Shown: positions 1 to 6,889 of the stretch, in pieces
Numbering within the stretch: the stretch's first letter is position 1
How the letters are laid out: every line of letters begins with the position of its first letter
Assembly (NCBI GenBank): GCA_004555725.1
Contig: SFHC01000031.1
Span: forward strand, 1 to 13,627
Direction: 5' to 3'
Source: [Eubacterium] saphenum
GTDB lineage: Bacteria > Bacillota > Clostridia > Peptostreptococcales > Anaerovoracaceae
DNA length: 13,627 nucleotides
Made by a program: the position numbers and the translations under genes
Notes under the pieces: generated by a model
What the model saw: only the letters and a program-made list of their open reading frames with translations
Told to the model about the DNA's origin: nothing
Database searches by the model: none

Positions 1-118
1 GGAAATTGTCGTGAACCTCTTAAGGTTCTTCGCATTCGCTTTCGCGTTTGCATTCTTTGTCTTGACTTGCATTTCCTGTCTATGCAGTTTTCTATGTTCG
101 CGCTTGCTCTCACAAGCA
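1..118 (-). other. Probable rRNA operon 5' leader (16S expected off left edge)
   Basis: Transcribed leftward from the promoters at 125-289 and containing no open frame. The minus strand at about 74-101 reads GAACATAGAAAACTGCATAG, close to the 'GAACATTGAAAACTGCATA' type element that precedes 16S or 23S genes in many Bacillota. Small hairpins are visible: GAACCT/AGGTTC at 13-28, a CGC-GAAA-GCG tetraloop at 37-46, and GCTTG/CAAGC close to the predicted start near 100-116. No mature rRNA or tRNA sequence is inside the window, so identity as an rrn leader is inferred from the promoters and this element. A leader for another stable RNA is the alternative. Confidence 0.65.
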
Positions 119-124
119 TGATCT

Positions 125-153
125 ATATTACCACAGCTCTTTTCGCTTGTCAA
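125..153 (-). promoter_or_regulatory. Strong sigma-A promoter (P3, proximal) of the putative rrn operon
   Basis: The minus strand carries a perfect -35 TTGACA (148-153), a 17-base spacer and -10 TAATAT (125-130), predicting a start near 117-119. No coding frame lies downstream in the window, and a stable-RNA-type leader follows. This fits the core promoter of an rRNA operon. Confidence 0.8.
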
Positions 154-207
154 GGAAAATTTTCATCATTTTATGACCAAACTTTCCTTCAGCCGAGAAT
201 TAAGCGG

Positions 208-236
208 TATATAGACGATCTCAGGAACGGGATCAA
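208..236 (-). promoter_or_regulatory. Possible middle promoter (P2) of the putative rrn operon
   Basis: TTGATC (231-236), a 17-base spacer, then TATATA (208-213) on the minus strand. Each hexamer matches the sigma-A consensus at four of six positions. It lies between two stronger promoters with identical spacing. Weaker than its neighbours and could be coincidental. Confidence 0.4.
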
Positions 237-260
237 CCCGCTCTCTCAGAGCGCTTCTCT

Positions 261-289
261 ATATTACCCTAATCCGCAGGACATTGCAA
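261..289 (-). promoter_or_regulatory. Strong sigma-A promoter (P1, distal) of the putative rrn operon
   Basis: TTGCAA (284-289), a 17-base spacer and TAATAT (261-266) on the minus strand. The stretch immediately upstream (290-325) is A/T-rich, resembling an UP element. The -10 and following bases (TAATATAGA) are identical to those of the proximal promoter at 122-130. Tandem promoters of this kind are characteristic of Bacillota rRNA operons. Confidence 0.75.
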
Positions 290-369
290 GCACTTTTTTA
301 CGAAAATCGAAAATAAATTTACTTGCCGTTTACTACCCCTGTATCTGCTGTGATCTTTGTGCCAATTCT

Positions 370-618
370 CTATTTCGATTCAATGATTTCATACATGGAT
401 GAAGCATCTTCTTTGCGGACTGCATTTGGCACAGCCAACACCTTGAAAGTCACGGAACTGTTGCCGAATTCTATATGCACCTGGTCACCCGGTTCAACTT
501 CTGTTCCCGGTTTTGCCGTTCTTCCGTTTACGGTCACCCGCTCCTGTTCACAGGCTTCTTTTGCTACTGTACGTCTTTTAATGATTCTTGAGTTTTTCAG
601 ATATTTATCGATTCTCAT
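370..618 (-). CDS. rqcP: S4-domain ribosome quality control protein RqcP (YabO/Hsp15-like)
   Basis: Small (82 aa) S4 RNA-binding protein. The N-terminus MRIDKYLKNSRIIKRRTVAK is the classic start of the S4 alpha-L fold (residues 1-55), with the 'VNGRTAKPG...VEPGD' turn following at about 30-45. In Bacillus subtilis RqcP binds the obstructed 50S subunit with peptidyl-tRNA and, together with RqcH, promotes alanine tailing of stalled nascent chains. That role is transferred here by family. The frame is open upstream to 681, but the start is set at 618 because AAGGAG lies just before it and homologues begin MRLDKYL. Placement directly after hup is the usual order in Bacillota. yabP, yabQ and divIC, which normally follow, are absent; an rRNA-type promoter region follows instead. 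A terminator (700-739) separates it from hup, so it is probably transcribed separately or by readthrough. I found no clear promoter of its own. Confidence 0.9.
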   Translation of the reverse strand: MRIDKYLKNSRIIKRRTVAKEACEQERVTVNGRTAKPGTEVEPGDQVHIEFGNSSVTFKVLAVPNAVRKEDASSMYEIIESK

Positions 619-699
619 AGATCTCCTTTTCCCCGATATGCGTCTTGATTGTTTCCTGACTGTCTCTGATCCGGCTTTCATCTGTTCTCAAAGATAAAA

Positions 700-739
700 G
701 ATAATAATAAAAGCTGCCGCACAGATGAATGCAGCAGCT
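700..739 (-). terminator. Rho-independent terminator between hup and rqcP
   Basis: On the minus strand AGCTGC (734-739) pairs with GCAGCT (712-717). A further four pairs, one of them G-U, extend the stem to ten, closing an 8-base loop. A T-rich tract (TTTTATTATTATC, about 699-711) follows. It lies about 95 bases past the hup stop and would be the second, stronger stop for hup transcripts. Confidence 0.75.
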
Positions 740-808
740 CATGGATTTCATGCTTTCCATTTCCCGTATATTGTCCCGCGGTTCTGAGTTTCCCCATATC
801 CGCGATGC

Positions 809-834
809 AAAAAAAACAAAGACCGGGCTGTCTT
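809..834 (-). terminator. First terminator at the end of hup
   Basis: Minus-strand stem AAGAC (830-834) with GTCTT (819-823), loop AGCCCG, followed by TTGTTTTTTTTG (about 807-818). The stem is short (5 bp) but the U-tract is strong. Its 5' arm overlaps the hup stop codon. Confidence 0.6.
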
Positions 835-1111
835 ATTTATTGACAGCGTCCTTCAGTGCCTTGCCTGCCTTGAATACAGGTGCCTTGGATGCAGGAATGT
901 CGATAACCTCATCCGGCTTTCTAGGATTTCTTCCCTGACGGGCTTTTCTGTCACGTGTATCGAAAGTACCGAAACCAATCAGCTGAACCTTTTCACCCTT
1001 TACGAGTGCGTCTTCTATTGTAGACAGAAATGCATTAATCGCAACTTCTGCATCTTTCTTAGTAAAATTTGTCTTTTCTGCTACTGCAGCAACAAGTTCT
1101 GCCTTATTCAT
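833..1111 (-). CDS. hup: DNA-binding protein HU
   Basis: 92-aa histone-like HU, the usual length (90-92 aa). The N-terminal helix pair begins MNKAELVAAVAEKTNFTKKD. The conserved GFGTF turn is at residues 46-50 and the DNA-contacting beta-arm contains GRNPRKP (60-66), where the arm-tip proline intercalates into DNA. The C-terminal PVFKAGKALKDAVN helix is intact. HU dimers bend and compact DNA non-specifically and assist replication and recombination. The start at 1111 is chosen over the upstream frame opening (1150) because AGGAGG sits 9 bases before it. It has a recognisable promoter (1164-1192) and two downstream terminators, so it is largely a monocistronic unit, followed by rqcP as in other Bacillota. 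Confidence 0.95.
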   Translation of the reverse strand: MNKAELVAAVAEKTNFTKKDAEVAINAFLSTIEDALVKGEKVQLIGFGTFDTRDRKARQGRNPRKPDEVIDIPASKAPVFKAGKALKDAVNK

Positions 1112-1163
1112 TCTTATTATCCTCCTTGTATCGTGACTCCCATCACGCAAATTTACTTCTGTT

Positions 1164-1192
1164 ATTTTCGCATTTCAACATGTATTTGTCAA
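1164..1192 (-). promoter_or_regulatory. Predicted promoter of hup
   Basis: Minus strand: perfect TTGACA (1187-1192), 17-base spacer, then GAAAAT (1164-1169) preceded by TG at the extended -10 position (TGcGAAAAT). The predicted leader is about 45 bases before the hup start codon. The weak -10 hexamer is the only reservation. Confidence 0.6.
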
Positions 1193-1225
1193 TACCTTAT
1201 ATCCGTAAACCGTTGATTTCAGCCA

Positions 1226-1410
1226 TTTTTGGCCTTACTTGCCCGCGTTGAAAGATACTTCCGGCAGGTTTGCAGAGGCTCTGTTCCTATCAGGTGTATA
1301 GATTGGTATACTTAATCCGGTATAAGAAAAATCTGTCAGCGCTATATCTTGTGCATCAGTCTTTGTCGCACAATCTGAACCCAGTGTCGCGTCAACAGGC
1401 GGATAGGAAT
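1226..1410 (-). other. Gap between amidohydrolase and hup, with an unexplained open frame
   Basis: After the amidohydrolase stop, one minus-strand frame stays open for 58 codons from just past that stop to TAA at 1226-1228. It reads protein-like (it includes ATLGSDCATKTDAQ, SIPIYTPDRN and ends PEVSFNAGK). The frame also runs open back into the 3' end of the amidohydrolase gene, but I see no ATG, GTG or TTG start in the ~25 codons I traced there. It may be the remnant of a gene whose 5' part was lost, or a chance open frame. An 8-bp inverted repeat, TTCCTATC (1284-1291) and GATAGGAA (1402-1409), brackets most of it. I recognise no family and see no clear terminator with a U-tract. Confidence 0.3.
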
Positions 1411-2700
1411 CTAGAGCTGGCTTAATATACGGTCTACGGCACGTTCTGTACGTTCGATTGTCTCGTCGAGGTCGATTGACGTATAATCGCCGTCCTGATA
1501 CAGAACTTTTCCGTCAACCATGGTCAGCAGCACATCACTTCCGGAAGCGGAGTAGACAATGTTGTTTATGAGATCATGGACAGGGTGCATGTTCGGGACA
1601 TCTGTGCGCAGGACGATCAGGTCTGCACGCGCTCCCTCTTTCATAATTCCGCAGTCGCTGCGTCCCTGTGCAAGCGCTCCTGCTCTTGTCGCAGCGTAAA
1701 GAACCTGTTTAGGCGTAACAACAGTCGGATCCTCTGCGCGGACTTTTCCGATCATGGCAAGCGTCTTCATTTCCTCCAGGAAATTCAGGCTGTTGTTGCT
1801 CGCTACGCTGTCTGTGCCGATACCGAGATTAATTCCCCTCTTCAGAATCTCTGCACTGTTGCAGATGCCGCTTGCAAGCTTCAGATTGCTGCACGGATTG
1901 GTTGCAACGGTTACATTCTTCTCTTTCAGAATGTCATAGTCCTCGCCTTCAATCCAGACGCAGTGAGCAGCGATAGAAGGGACGTTGAAGATTCCGCAGT
2001 CGTTCAGATACTGCACCGGAGTCTTTCCGTTATGGCGCTGTTTACATTCCTCATGCTCTGTCTTGGTCTCTGAAACATGAACATGCATCCGCGCACCGTT
2101 TTCCATGCACCAGTCCGCCAGGGAGCGGGCTGTAGCCTCATCGGAAGTATATTCTGCATGCAGGCTCGCCTCGATCACGACACGTCCGTCAGCTGCGCCG
2201 TTCAAGCTGTGGAACGCCTCCTCCAGCTCTTTGGCTGATTCCATCTGATCGAACGGGGTGCCGTCAAAATTGGTCAGTGAGCGGGAGATGTTGTTCTTGG
2301 CTCCGCTGTCAATGACTGCGTGAGCGATGTCTGGGACAAAATAATACATATCTGAGGTGGAAACAATTCCAAAACGCAGGGATTCTGCCATGCACAGCAG
2401 TGTCCCCCAGTAAACGGCATCCGAATCCAGTTTGGCCTCAAACGGGAAAATTCTGGTGTTCAGCCAGTCCTGGAGCTTGAGGTTTTCTCCGTATCCGCGC
2501 ATCAGAGCCATTGGAGAATGCGCGTGAATATTATAGAATCCCGGCATCAGCAGGCGACCTGTGCCTTCATATACCGTCCCGTAGTCCTCTTGCGGCATCG
2601 CCTTTCCAATATAAGCGATGCGTTTATCTTTTGTCCCCACATACATATGTTCCTGTACGTCCAGGTTTTCATCTAAAATTGTAATGTCGCGAAAAAGCAT
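1411..2700 (-). CDS. MtaD/SsnA-like amidohydrolase (probable SAH/MTA or related deaminase)
   Basis: 429-aa metal-dependent hydrolase of the amidohydrolase superfamily. It belongs to the branch containing 5'-methylthioadenosine/S-adenosylhomocysteine deaminases, which release ammonia from the adenine ring. The metal site is complete: HAH at residues 59-61 in PGFYNIHAHSPMALMRGYG, His208 with Glu211 in HVHVSET, His246 in AAHCVW, and Asp297 in GIGTDS. The N- and C-terminal beta-sandwich strands are present, as is the 'G.RADLIVL' segment typical of the family. Length is normal (about 430-440). The start at 2700 has GGAAGG about 6 bases upstream. It follows mfd after 32 bases, so it is probably the last gene of that operon. 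Substrate is inferred only from family: MTA/SAH deaminase, another adenosine-type deaminase, or a guanine/pterin-like deaminase are possible. Cytosolic, with no signal peptide. Confidence 0.85.
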   Translation of the reverse strand: MLFRDITILDENLDVQEHMYVGTKDKRIAYIGKAMPQEDYGTVYEGTGRLLMPGFYNIHAHSPMALMRGYGENLKLQDWLNTRIFPFEAKLDSDAVYWGTLLCMAESLRFGIVSTSDMYYFVPDIAHAVIDSGAKNNISRSLTNFDGTPFDQMESAKELEEAFHSLNGAADGRVVIEASLHAEYTSDEATARSLADWCMENGARMHVHVSETKTEHEECKQRHNGKTPVQYLNDCGIFNVPSIAAHCVWIEGEDYDILKEKNVTVATNPCSNLKLASGICNSAEILKRGINLGIGTDSVASNNSLNFLEEMKTLAMIGKVRAEDPTVVTPKQVLYAATRAGALAQGRSDCGIMKEGARADLIVLRTDVPNMHPVHDLINNIVYSASGSDVLLTMVDGKVLYQDGDYTSIDLDETIERTERAVDRILSQL

Positions 2701-2732
2701 ATCTGCCTTCCTTTCTAAATATCCATGATAGT

Positions 2733-5700
2733 TTAACGGCTTGCAGACGGCTGGTGTCCGGCGCTCCCCGGCGGAACCGGGACAGGATCCTGTTCTTTCA
2801 GCGTCTCAAGCAGTTTGATGATATCCTCAAGCTCATGCCGGCGGACAAGCGGAATGCGGATGAACGGTTTGACGCCCCCGTGAACAAATACGCGTGCGCC
2901 GAACACCTCATTCAGGTGAATGATGCTCATCGGGGTCAGCGGATTCTTCTCATCAAAAGAGAGAAGGACGTAAGGCCCCTGTTCGTAAACTCTTGTGACG
3001 GCAAGGCCTTCTGCGAGCCAGCGGATGCGAGAGACCCGGATCAGGTTCATCGTCTCTTTCGGAACATCGCCGAAGCGGTCAAGCAGTTCATCGTACATCG
3101 CCTCTTCATCTTCCTGCGAGCGAACCGTCGCGATTTTCTTATACATCTGGATCTTCAGTACTTCATCCTGAATATACCAGTCCGGGATGTTTGCGGATAC
3201 CGCGAGTTCCACAGAAGTTTCCTCCGGGTTTTCCGCTATGCTCTCCCCCTTGATTCTGCGCACTTCATCATTGACCAGCTTTGCGTACAGTTCATATCCG
3301 ATATTCATGATATGTCCGCTCTGTTCGCTGCCCAGAAGATTTCCGGCACCGCGGATCTGCAGATCGCGCATGGCGACTTTGAAACCGGATCCGAACTCTG
3401 TAAACTCACGAACCGCGCGCAGCCGCTTTTCAGCGACTTCCGTCAATACCTTGTCCTTCTGGTACATCAGATATGCATAGGCCATGCGGCTTGACCGGCC
3501 GACACGTCCGCGGAGCTGGTAGAGCTGAGACAGACCGTAGCGATCGGCGTCCAGGACGATCAGCGTGTTGGCGTTTGGAACATCGATGCCGGACTCGACA
3601 ATCGTCGTCGCAACCAGAACGTCGCTCTCGTGATTGACAAAATTCAGCATGACATCCTCCAGCGTCTGTTCACTCATCTGTCCGTGTCCGACGATGACTC
3701 TGGCTTCAGGCACCGCACGCATGATGCGTTCCGCAATCTGATTGATTCCACGCACCCGGTTGAAGATCACAAACGTCTGTCCGCCGCGGTCCAGTTCCCG
3801 CATGATCGCCTCCCGGATAATGCCGTCATCCATCTCCATGACATACGTCTGCACCGGAAAACGGTCTTCCGGCGGTTCTGTGATGACACTCATATCCTTG
3901 ATTCCGGTCATGGACATATTCAGCGTTCGCGGAATCGGCGTCGCGGAAAGGGTCAGAACATCGACATTCTTCTTCATTTCCTTGATTTTCTCTTTGTGCT
4001 TGACGCCGAAACGCTGCTCCTCATCGATGACCAGAAGGCCGAGATCCTTGAACTCCACATCTTTAGACAGCAGACGGTGCGTACCGATGATCAGATCGAT
4101 CTCCCCTTCTTTCAGTTTTTTTACAATCTCCTTCTGTTCAGATTCTGTGCGGAAACGAGAGAGCATCTCCACTTTCAGAGGAAACTTCTCGAACCGCGAT
4201 TTCAGGGTGTAATAATGCTGGTTCGCCAGAAGTGTGGTCGGTACAAGCATAGCCGCCTGTTTTCCGTCTGCGATGCACTTAAACATGGCGCGTGCTGCAA
4301 CTTCTGTCTTTCCGAATCCGACATCGCCGCAGAGCAGACGGTCCATCGCCACCGGTTTTTCCATGTCCGCTTTAATCTCTGCAATTGCTTTCAGCTGATC
4401 GTCCGTCTCCACATACGGAAAACTCTCCTCAAACTCTCTCTGCCACTCAGTATCCGGACCGAACGCGTATCCTTTTGTGACTTCTCTTTCCGCATACAGT
4501 TTAATCAGCTCGTCAGCCATATCCGCGATGGCCTTCTTGGCCCTCGCCTTTGTCGCCTTCCACTCTGTACCGGACAGCTTGTTCATCTTAGGCGTAGAAC
4601 CTTCTGCACCGATATACTTCTGCACGATGTCGAACTGCTCAACCGGAACATAGAGAATGTCGCTGCCGGCGTACTTGATTTTCAGGTAATCCTTTTTTTC
4701 GCCGTGAAGATTCAGCTGCTCAATACCAATGAATTTTCCGATTCCGTGATTCTCATGAACGACATAATCGCCCTTCTTCAGATCAGTAAAACTCTGCAGC
4801 TCCTCTCCCTTAGTCCTATGACGCCTGCGTTTTTTAGGCGATTTGCGGCTGCCAAAGATATCCTGGTCGCTGATGTAACAGAACTTTTCTTCCGGAAACA
4901 GCATGCCGCTGGACAGAACGCCGTCCGTGAAGTTAACCTTTGACGCCAGACTCTTATGTCCGAGGAATTCCCTCAGATTATTTTTCCGCTCCGTCGTACT
5001 GCAGACAATCGTCACATCCACCTGGTTTTTCAGCTGCGCCTCAATCTCCTCCGACAGAAGCTCCAGTCTTCCGTTGAAGGATGGCACCTGGCGGCAGTGG
5101 TAATCGCGAACCTCGTCATATTCTGCAATGCCTCTGACCTGTTTCGGAAACGGAGTGATGACATACAGCGGACGGTGCTGACAGCAAAGCATCAGATCGT
5201 CCTTTCCGGTCATCATCTTCATATCTTCCGGCGCGATCTGACCTCTCTCCAGCATCGTCTGAAAATCCTGCTTCTGTTCCTTGGTCCTGGTCTCCAGAAA
5301 TTCATATACACGGTCCGGGTCATCCAGAATCAGCGTGCCGTCTCCCATATAATCCCAGAGATACTCCGTTTCCTCATAGAAATAGTGCAGGTAATTTCCG
5401 AGCAGCTGCAGATTGGATACATTTTCCATGTACTCGACAAGCTGATCCCTGCGTCTTTCCAGACGGTGAGAAGCTTCCAGAAACTCCGCGGACTGGCTCA
5501 GTTTTTCCATCTGCCTGGTATACACCTCAGACAATTTTCCGGCTGCCTTCTGAAAACGCTGAGGCTCCGCAAGCAGATCCTGCGCCGCTCCGACAGCAAT
5601 CGCTTTCTTCGCATTTCCTGCTGAACGCTGCGTATCAATATCAAACTCACGGATGGAATCCACTTCTGTGTCGAAGAACTCTACACGATACGGATTCTCT

Positions 5701-6197
5701 GCGTCCGGCGGGAACACGTCCAGTATTCCTCCGCGAACACTGAACTCTCCTCTGCCTTCCACCATGCTCATCCGCTCATACCCCAGCGCACTGAGCTTTT
5801 CTGCAATCTGACTGAGATCGGCGTCCTTTCCATACTCCAGACGGACAGACGCTTCAGACAAAAGGTGATGCGGCATGAGGTGACGGACGGCTGCGCTGAC
5901 CGGTGCCGCAACGATGCTGTATCGGTTGTCCATCAGCGATTTCAGGCATTTCAGCCTCTGCATCTGCTGTGTATTTCCACGCGTTTCATAATTCAGAAAC
6001 AGCTGATCGTCATTCGGCATGACAAGAACTTCTTTTTTCAGGAAAAACTGAAGATCCTCCGCGAGATTCTCTGCCTGTTTCTGCGTGGCTGTGATGATCA
6101 GAGTTTTCCCTTTGTTCTTTCTGATTATTCTGGATATTACCAGAGCGGAGCGGCTTTCTGTCACTCCAGAAATACCTGTAACTCCTGCTTTACTCAT
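2733..6197 (-). CDS. mfd: Transcription-repair coupling factor Mfd
   Basis: 1154-aa ATP-dependent DNA translocase. It removes RNA polymerase stalled at lesions and recruits UvrA for nucleotide excision repair. Domains in order: UvrB-like UvrA-binding region (about 1-330, with GEFSVRGGILDVFPP near 150-164); RNA polymerase interaction domain of CarD type (about 470-530, GDYVVHENHGIGKF); superfamily 2 helicase/RecG-like motor with Walker A GDVGFGKT (624-631), DEEQ box (725-728), TLSATPIPR (749-757) and motif VI QLRGRVGR (894-901); C-terminal autoinhibitory domain (about 1000-1130). It starts ATG inside the end of pth (8-base overlap) with GGAGG about 7 bases upstream, implying translational coupling. 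The N-terminus is about 20-25 residues shorter than the B. subtilis protein, but no in-frame alternative start is visible. All catalytic motifs are intact. Confidence 0.97.
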   Translation of the reverse strand: MSKAGVTGISGVTESRSALVISRIIRKNKGKTLIITATQKQAENLAEDLQFFLKKEVLVMPNDDQLFLNYETRGNTQQMQRLKCLKSLMDNRYSIVAAPVSAAVRHLMPHHLLSEASVRLEYGKDADLSQIAEKLSALGYERMSMVEGRGEFSVRGGILDVFPPDAENPYRVEFFDTEVDSIREFDIDTQRSAGNAKKAIAVGAAQDLLAEPQRFQKAAGKLSEVYTRQMEKLSQSAEFLEASHRLERRRDQLVEYMENVSNLQLLGNYLHYFYEETEYLWDYMGDGTLILDDPDRVYEFLETRTKEQKQDFQTMLERGQIAPEDMKMMTGKDDLMLCCQHRPLYVITPFPKQVRGIAEYDEVRDYHCRQVPSFNGRLELLSEEIEAQLKNQVDVTIVCSTTERKNNLREFLGHKSLASKVNFTDGVLSSGMLFPEEKFCYISDQDIFGSRKSPKKRRRHRTKGEELQSFTDLKKGDYVVHENHGIGKFIGIEQLNLHGEKKDYLKIKYAGSDILYVPVEQFDIVQKYIGAEGSTPKMNKLSGTEWKATKARAKKAIADMADELIKLYAEREVTKGYAFGPDTEWQREFEESFPYVETDDQLKAIAEIKADMEKPVAMDRLLCGDVGFGKTEVAARAMFKCIADGKQAAMLVPTTLLANQHYYTLKSRFEKFPLKVEMLSRFRTESEQKEIVKKLKEGEIDLIIGTHRLLSKDVEFKDLGLLVIDEEQRFGVKHKEKIKEMKKNVDVLTLSATPIPRTLNMSMTGIKDMSVITEPPEDRFPVQTYVMEMDDGIIREAIMRELDRGGQTFVIFNRVRGINQIAERIMRAVPEARVIVGHGQMSEQTLEDVMLNFVNHESDVLVATTIVESGIDVPNANTLIVLDADRYGLSQLYQLRGRVGRSSRMAYAYLMYQKDKVLTEVAEKRLRAVREFTEFGSGFKVAMRDLQIRGAGNLLGSEQSGHIMNIGYELYAKLVNDEVRRIKGESIAENPEETSVELAVSANIPDWYIQDEVLKIQMYKKIATVRSQEDEEAMYDELLDRFGDVPKETMNLIRVSRIRWLAEGLAVTRVYEQGPYVLLSFDEKNPLTPMSIIHLNEVFGARVFVHGGVKPFIRIPLVRRHELEDIIKLLETLKEQDPVPVPPGSAGHQPSASR

Positions 6198-6801
6198 TCT
6201 CCGCCTCCGAAACGTTCTTTTCTTTTTTCTTCTTTTTACTATGCCGGGTGTTATACCGGTTCATGGCCAGGTTGACGTCATCTGTAACGATACATTCTGC
6301 CGCTCGGCATGCCTGGTCTACCGCTTCTTCCAGCGGACGGACCTCCTCTTTTCCGAACCCTCCGAGGACAAACGAAATAATGTCTCCCATATGTTCCGAA
6401 CCGGTGCCGATTCTGATTCTCGGGAACTGATCCGACTGAATCTGATAAATCACGGATTTCATCCCATTGTGGGTTCCCGCGCTTCCGTGCGGCCGTATCC
6501 GAAGCGACCCGACCGGAATCTCCAGATCATCATAAACCACGATCAGATGCGACGGCTCCACTTTATAGAACTGCATTATCTCACGAACAGACCGACCGCT
6601 CTCATTCATATAAGTCTGCGGTTTAACCAGGATGACTTTTTCGCTTCCGATACGGCCTTCCCCGATCAAAGCCTTGAATTTACTGCGGTCAACCCGGATT
6701 CCCATCTGATCGGCAAGGCGGTCGATCATAATGAAGCCCAGATTGTGCCTTGTGTTTTCATATTTTTTCCCCGGATTCCCTAATCCTGCAATGATATACA
6801 T
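6190..6801 (-). CDS. pth: Peptidyl-tRNA hydrolase
   Basis: 203-aa Pth (SpoVC in Bacillus), which cleaves the ester bond of peptidyl-tRNAs released prematurely from ribosomes and so recycles tRNA. Signature features: GLGNPGKKYENTRHNLGF at the N-terminus with catalytic His19, Asn66 in KPQTYMNESG, the acidic pair Asp91-Asp92 in VYDDLEIP that orients the histidine, and Asn112 in GSAGTHNGMKS. The catalytic set is complete. The C-terminus has a basic tail (SKKKKKEK) of about 17 residues beyond the usual core, encoded by an A-rich run. GAGG lies about 5 bases before the start. The stop codon overlaps the mfd start by 8 bases. A strong hairpin (6813-6851) sits directly upstream, between prs and pth. 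The pth-mfd pairing is conserved across Bacillota. Confidence 0.96.
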   Translation of the reverse strand: MYIIAGLGNPGKKYENTRHNLGFIMIDRLADQMGIRVDRSKFKALIGEGRIGSEKVILVKPQTYMNESGRSVREIMQFYKVEPSHLIVVYDDLEIPVGSLRIRPHGSAGTHNGMKSVIYQIQSDQFPRIRIGTGSEHMGDIISFVLGGFGKEEVRPLEEAVDQACRAAECIVTDDVNLAMNRYNTRHSKKKKKEKNVSEAENE

Positions 6802-6812
6802 ATTAACCTCAT

Positions 6813-6851
6813 AAAAGGCCTGCCGGAGAGCACCGCTCTGTCCGGCAGACC
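6813..6851 (-). terminator. Strong hairpin with short U-tract between prs and pth
   Basis: On the minus strand an 11-bp arm (GGTCTGCCGGA, 6841-6851) pairs with TCCGGCAGGCC (6817-6827), with one G-U pair, and an inner GAGC/GCTC stem extends it. Only TTTT follows (6813-6816). The pth ribosome binding site begins a few bases later. It probably terminates part of the upstream transcript, or protects an RNA end, rather than fully separating the genes. Confidence 0.6.
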
Positions 6852-6889
6852 ATCATAACATTACCTTCTTGCTCGATGTGATTTTGTCC

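Noticed and set aside
67..697. Plus-strand frames of about 110-125 codons at the left end
   Set aside because: They overlap the minus-strand rRNA-type promoters and rqcP, and their sequences show no family features.
3630..4943. 437-codon plus-strand frame inside mfd
   Set aside because: It lies wholly antisense to conserved Mfd helicase motifs, is rich in His, Arg, Phe and Leu as antisense shadows are, and has no ribosome binding site or promoter.
6195..6250. A-rich slippery-looking run near the end of pth, as a possible frameshift into mfd
   Set aside because: A -1 shift would not enter the mfd frame. mfd has its own ATG with GGAGG at good spacing, so ordinary coupling explains the overlap.
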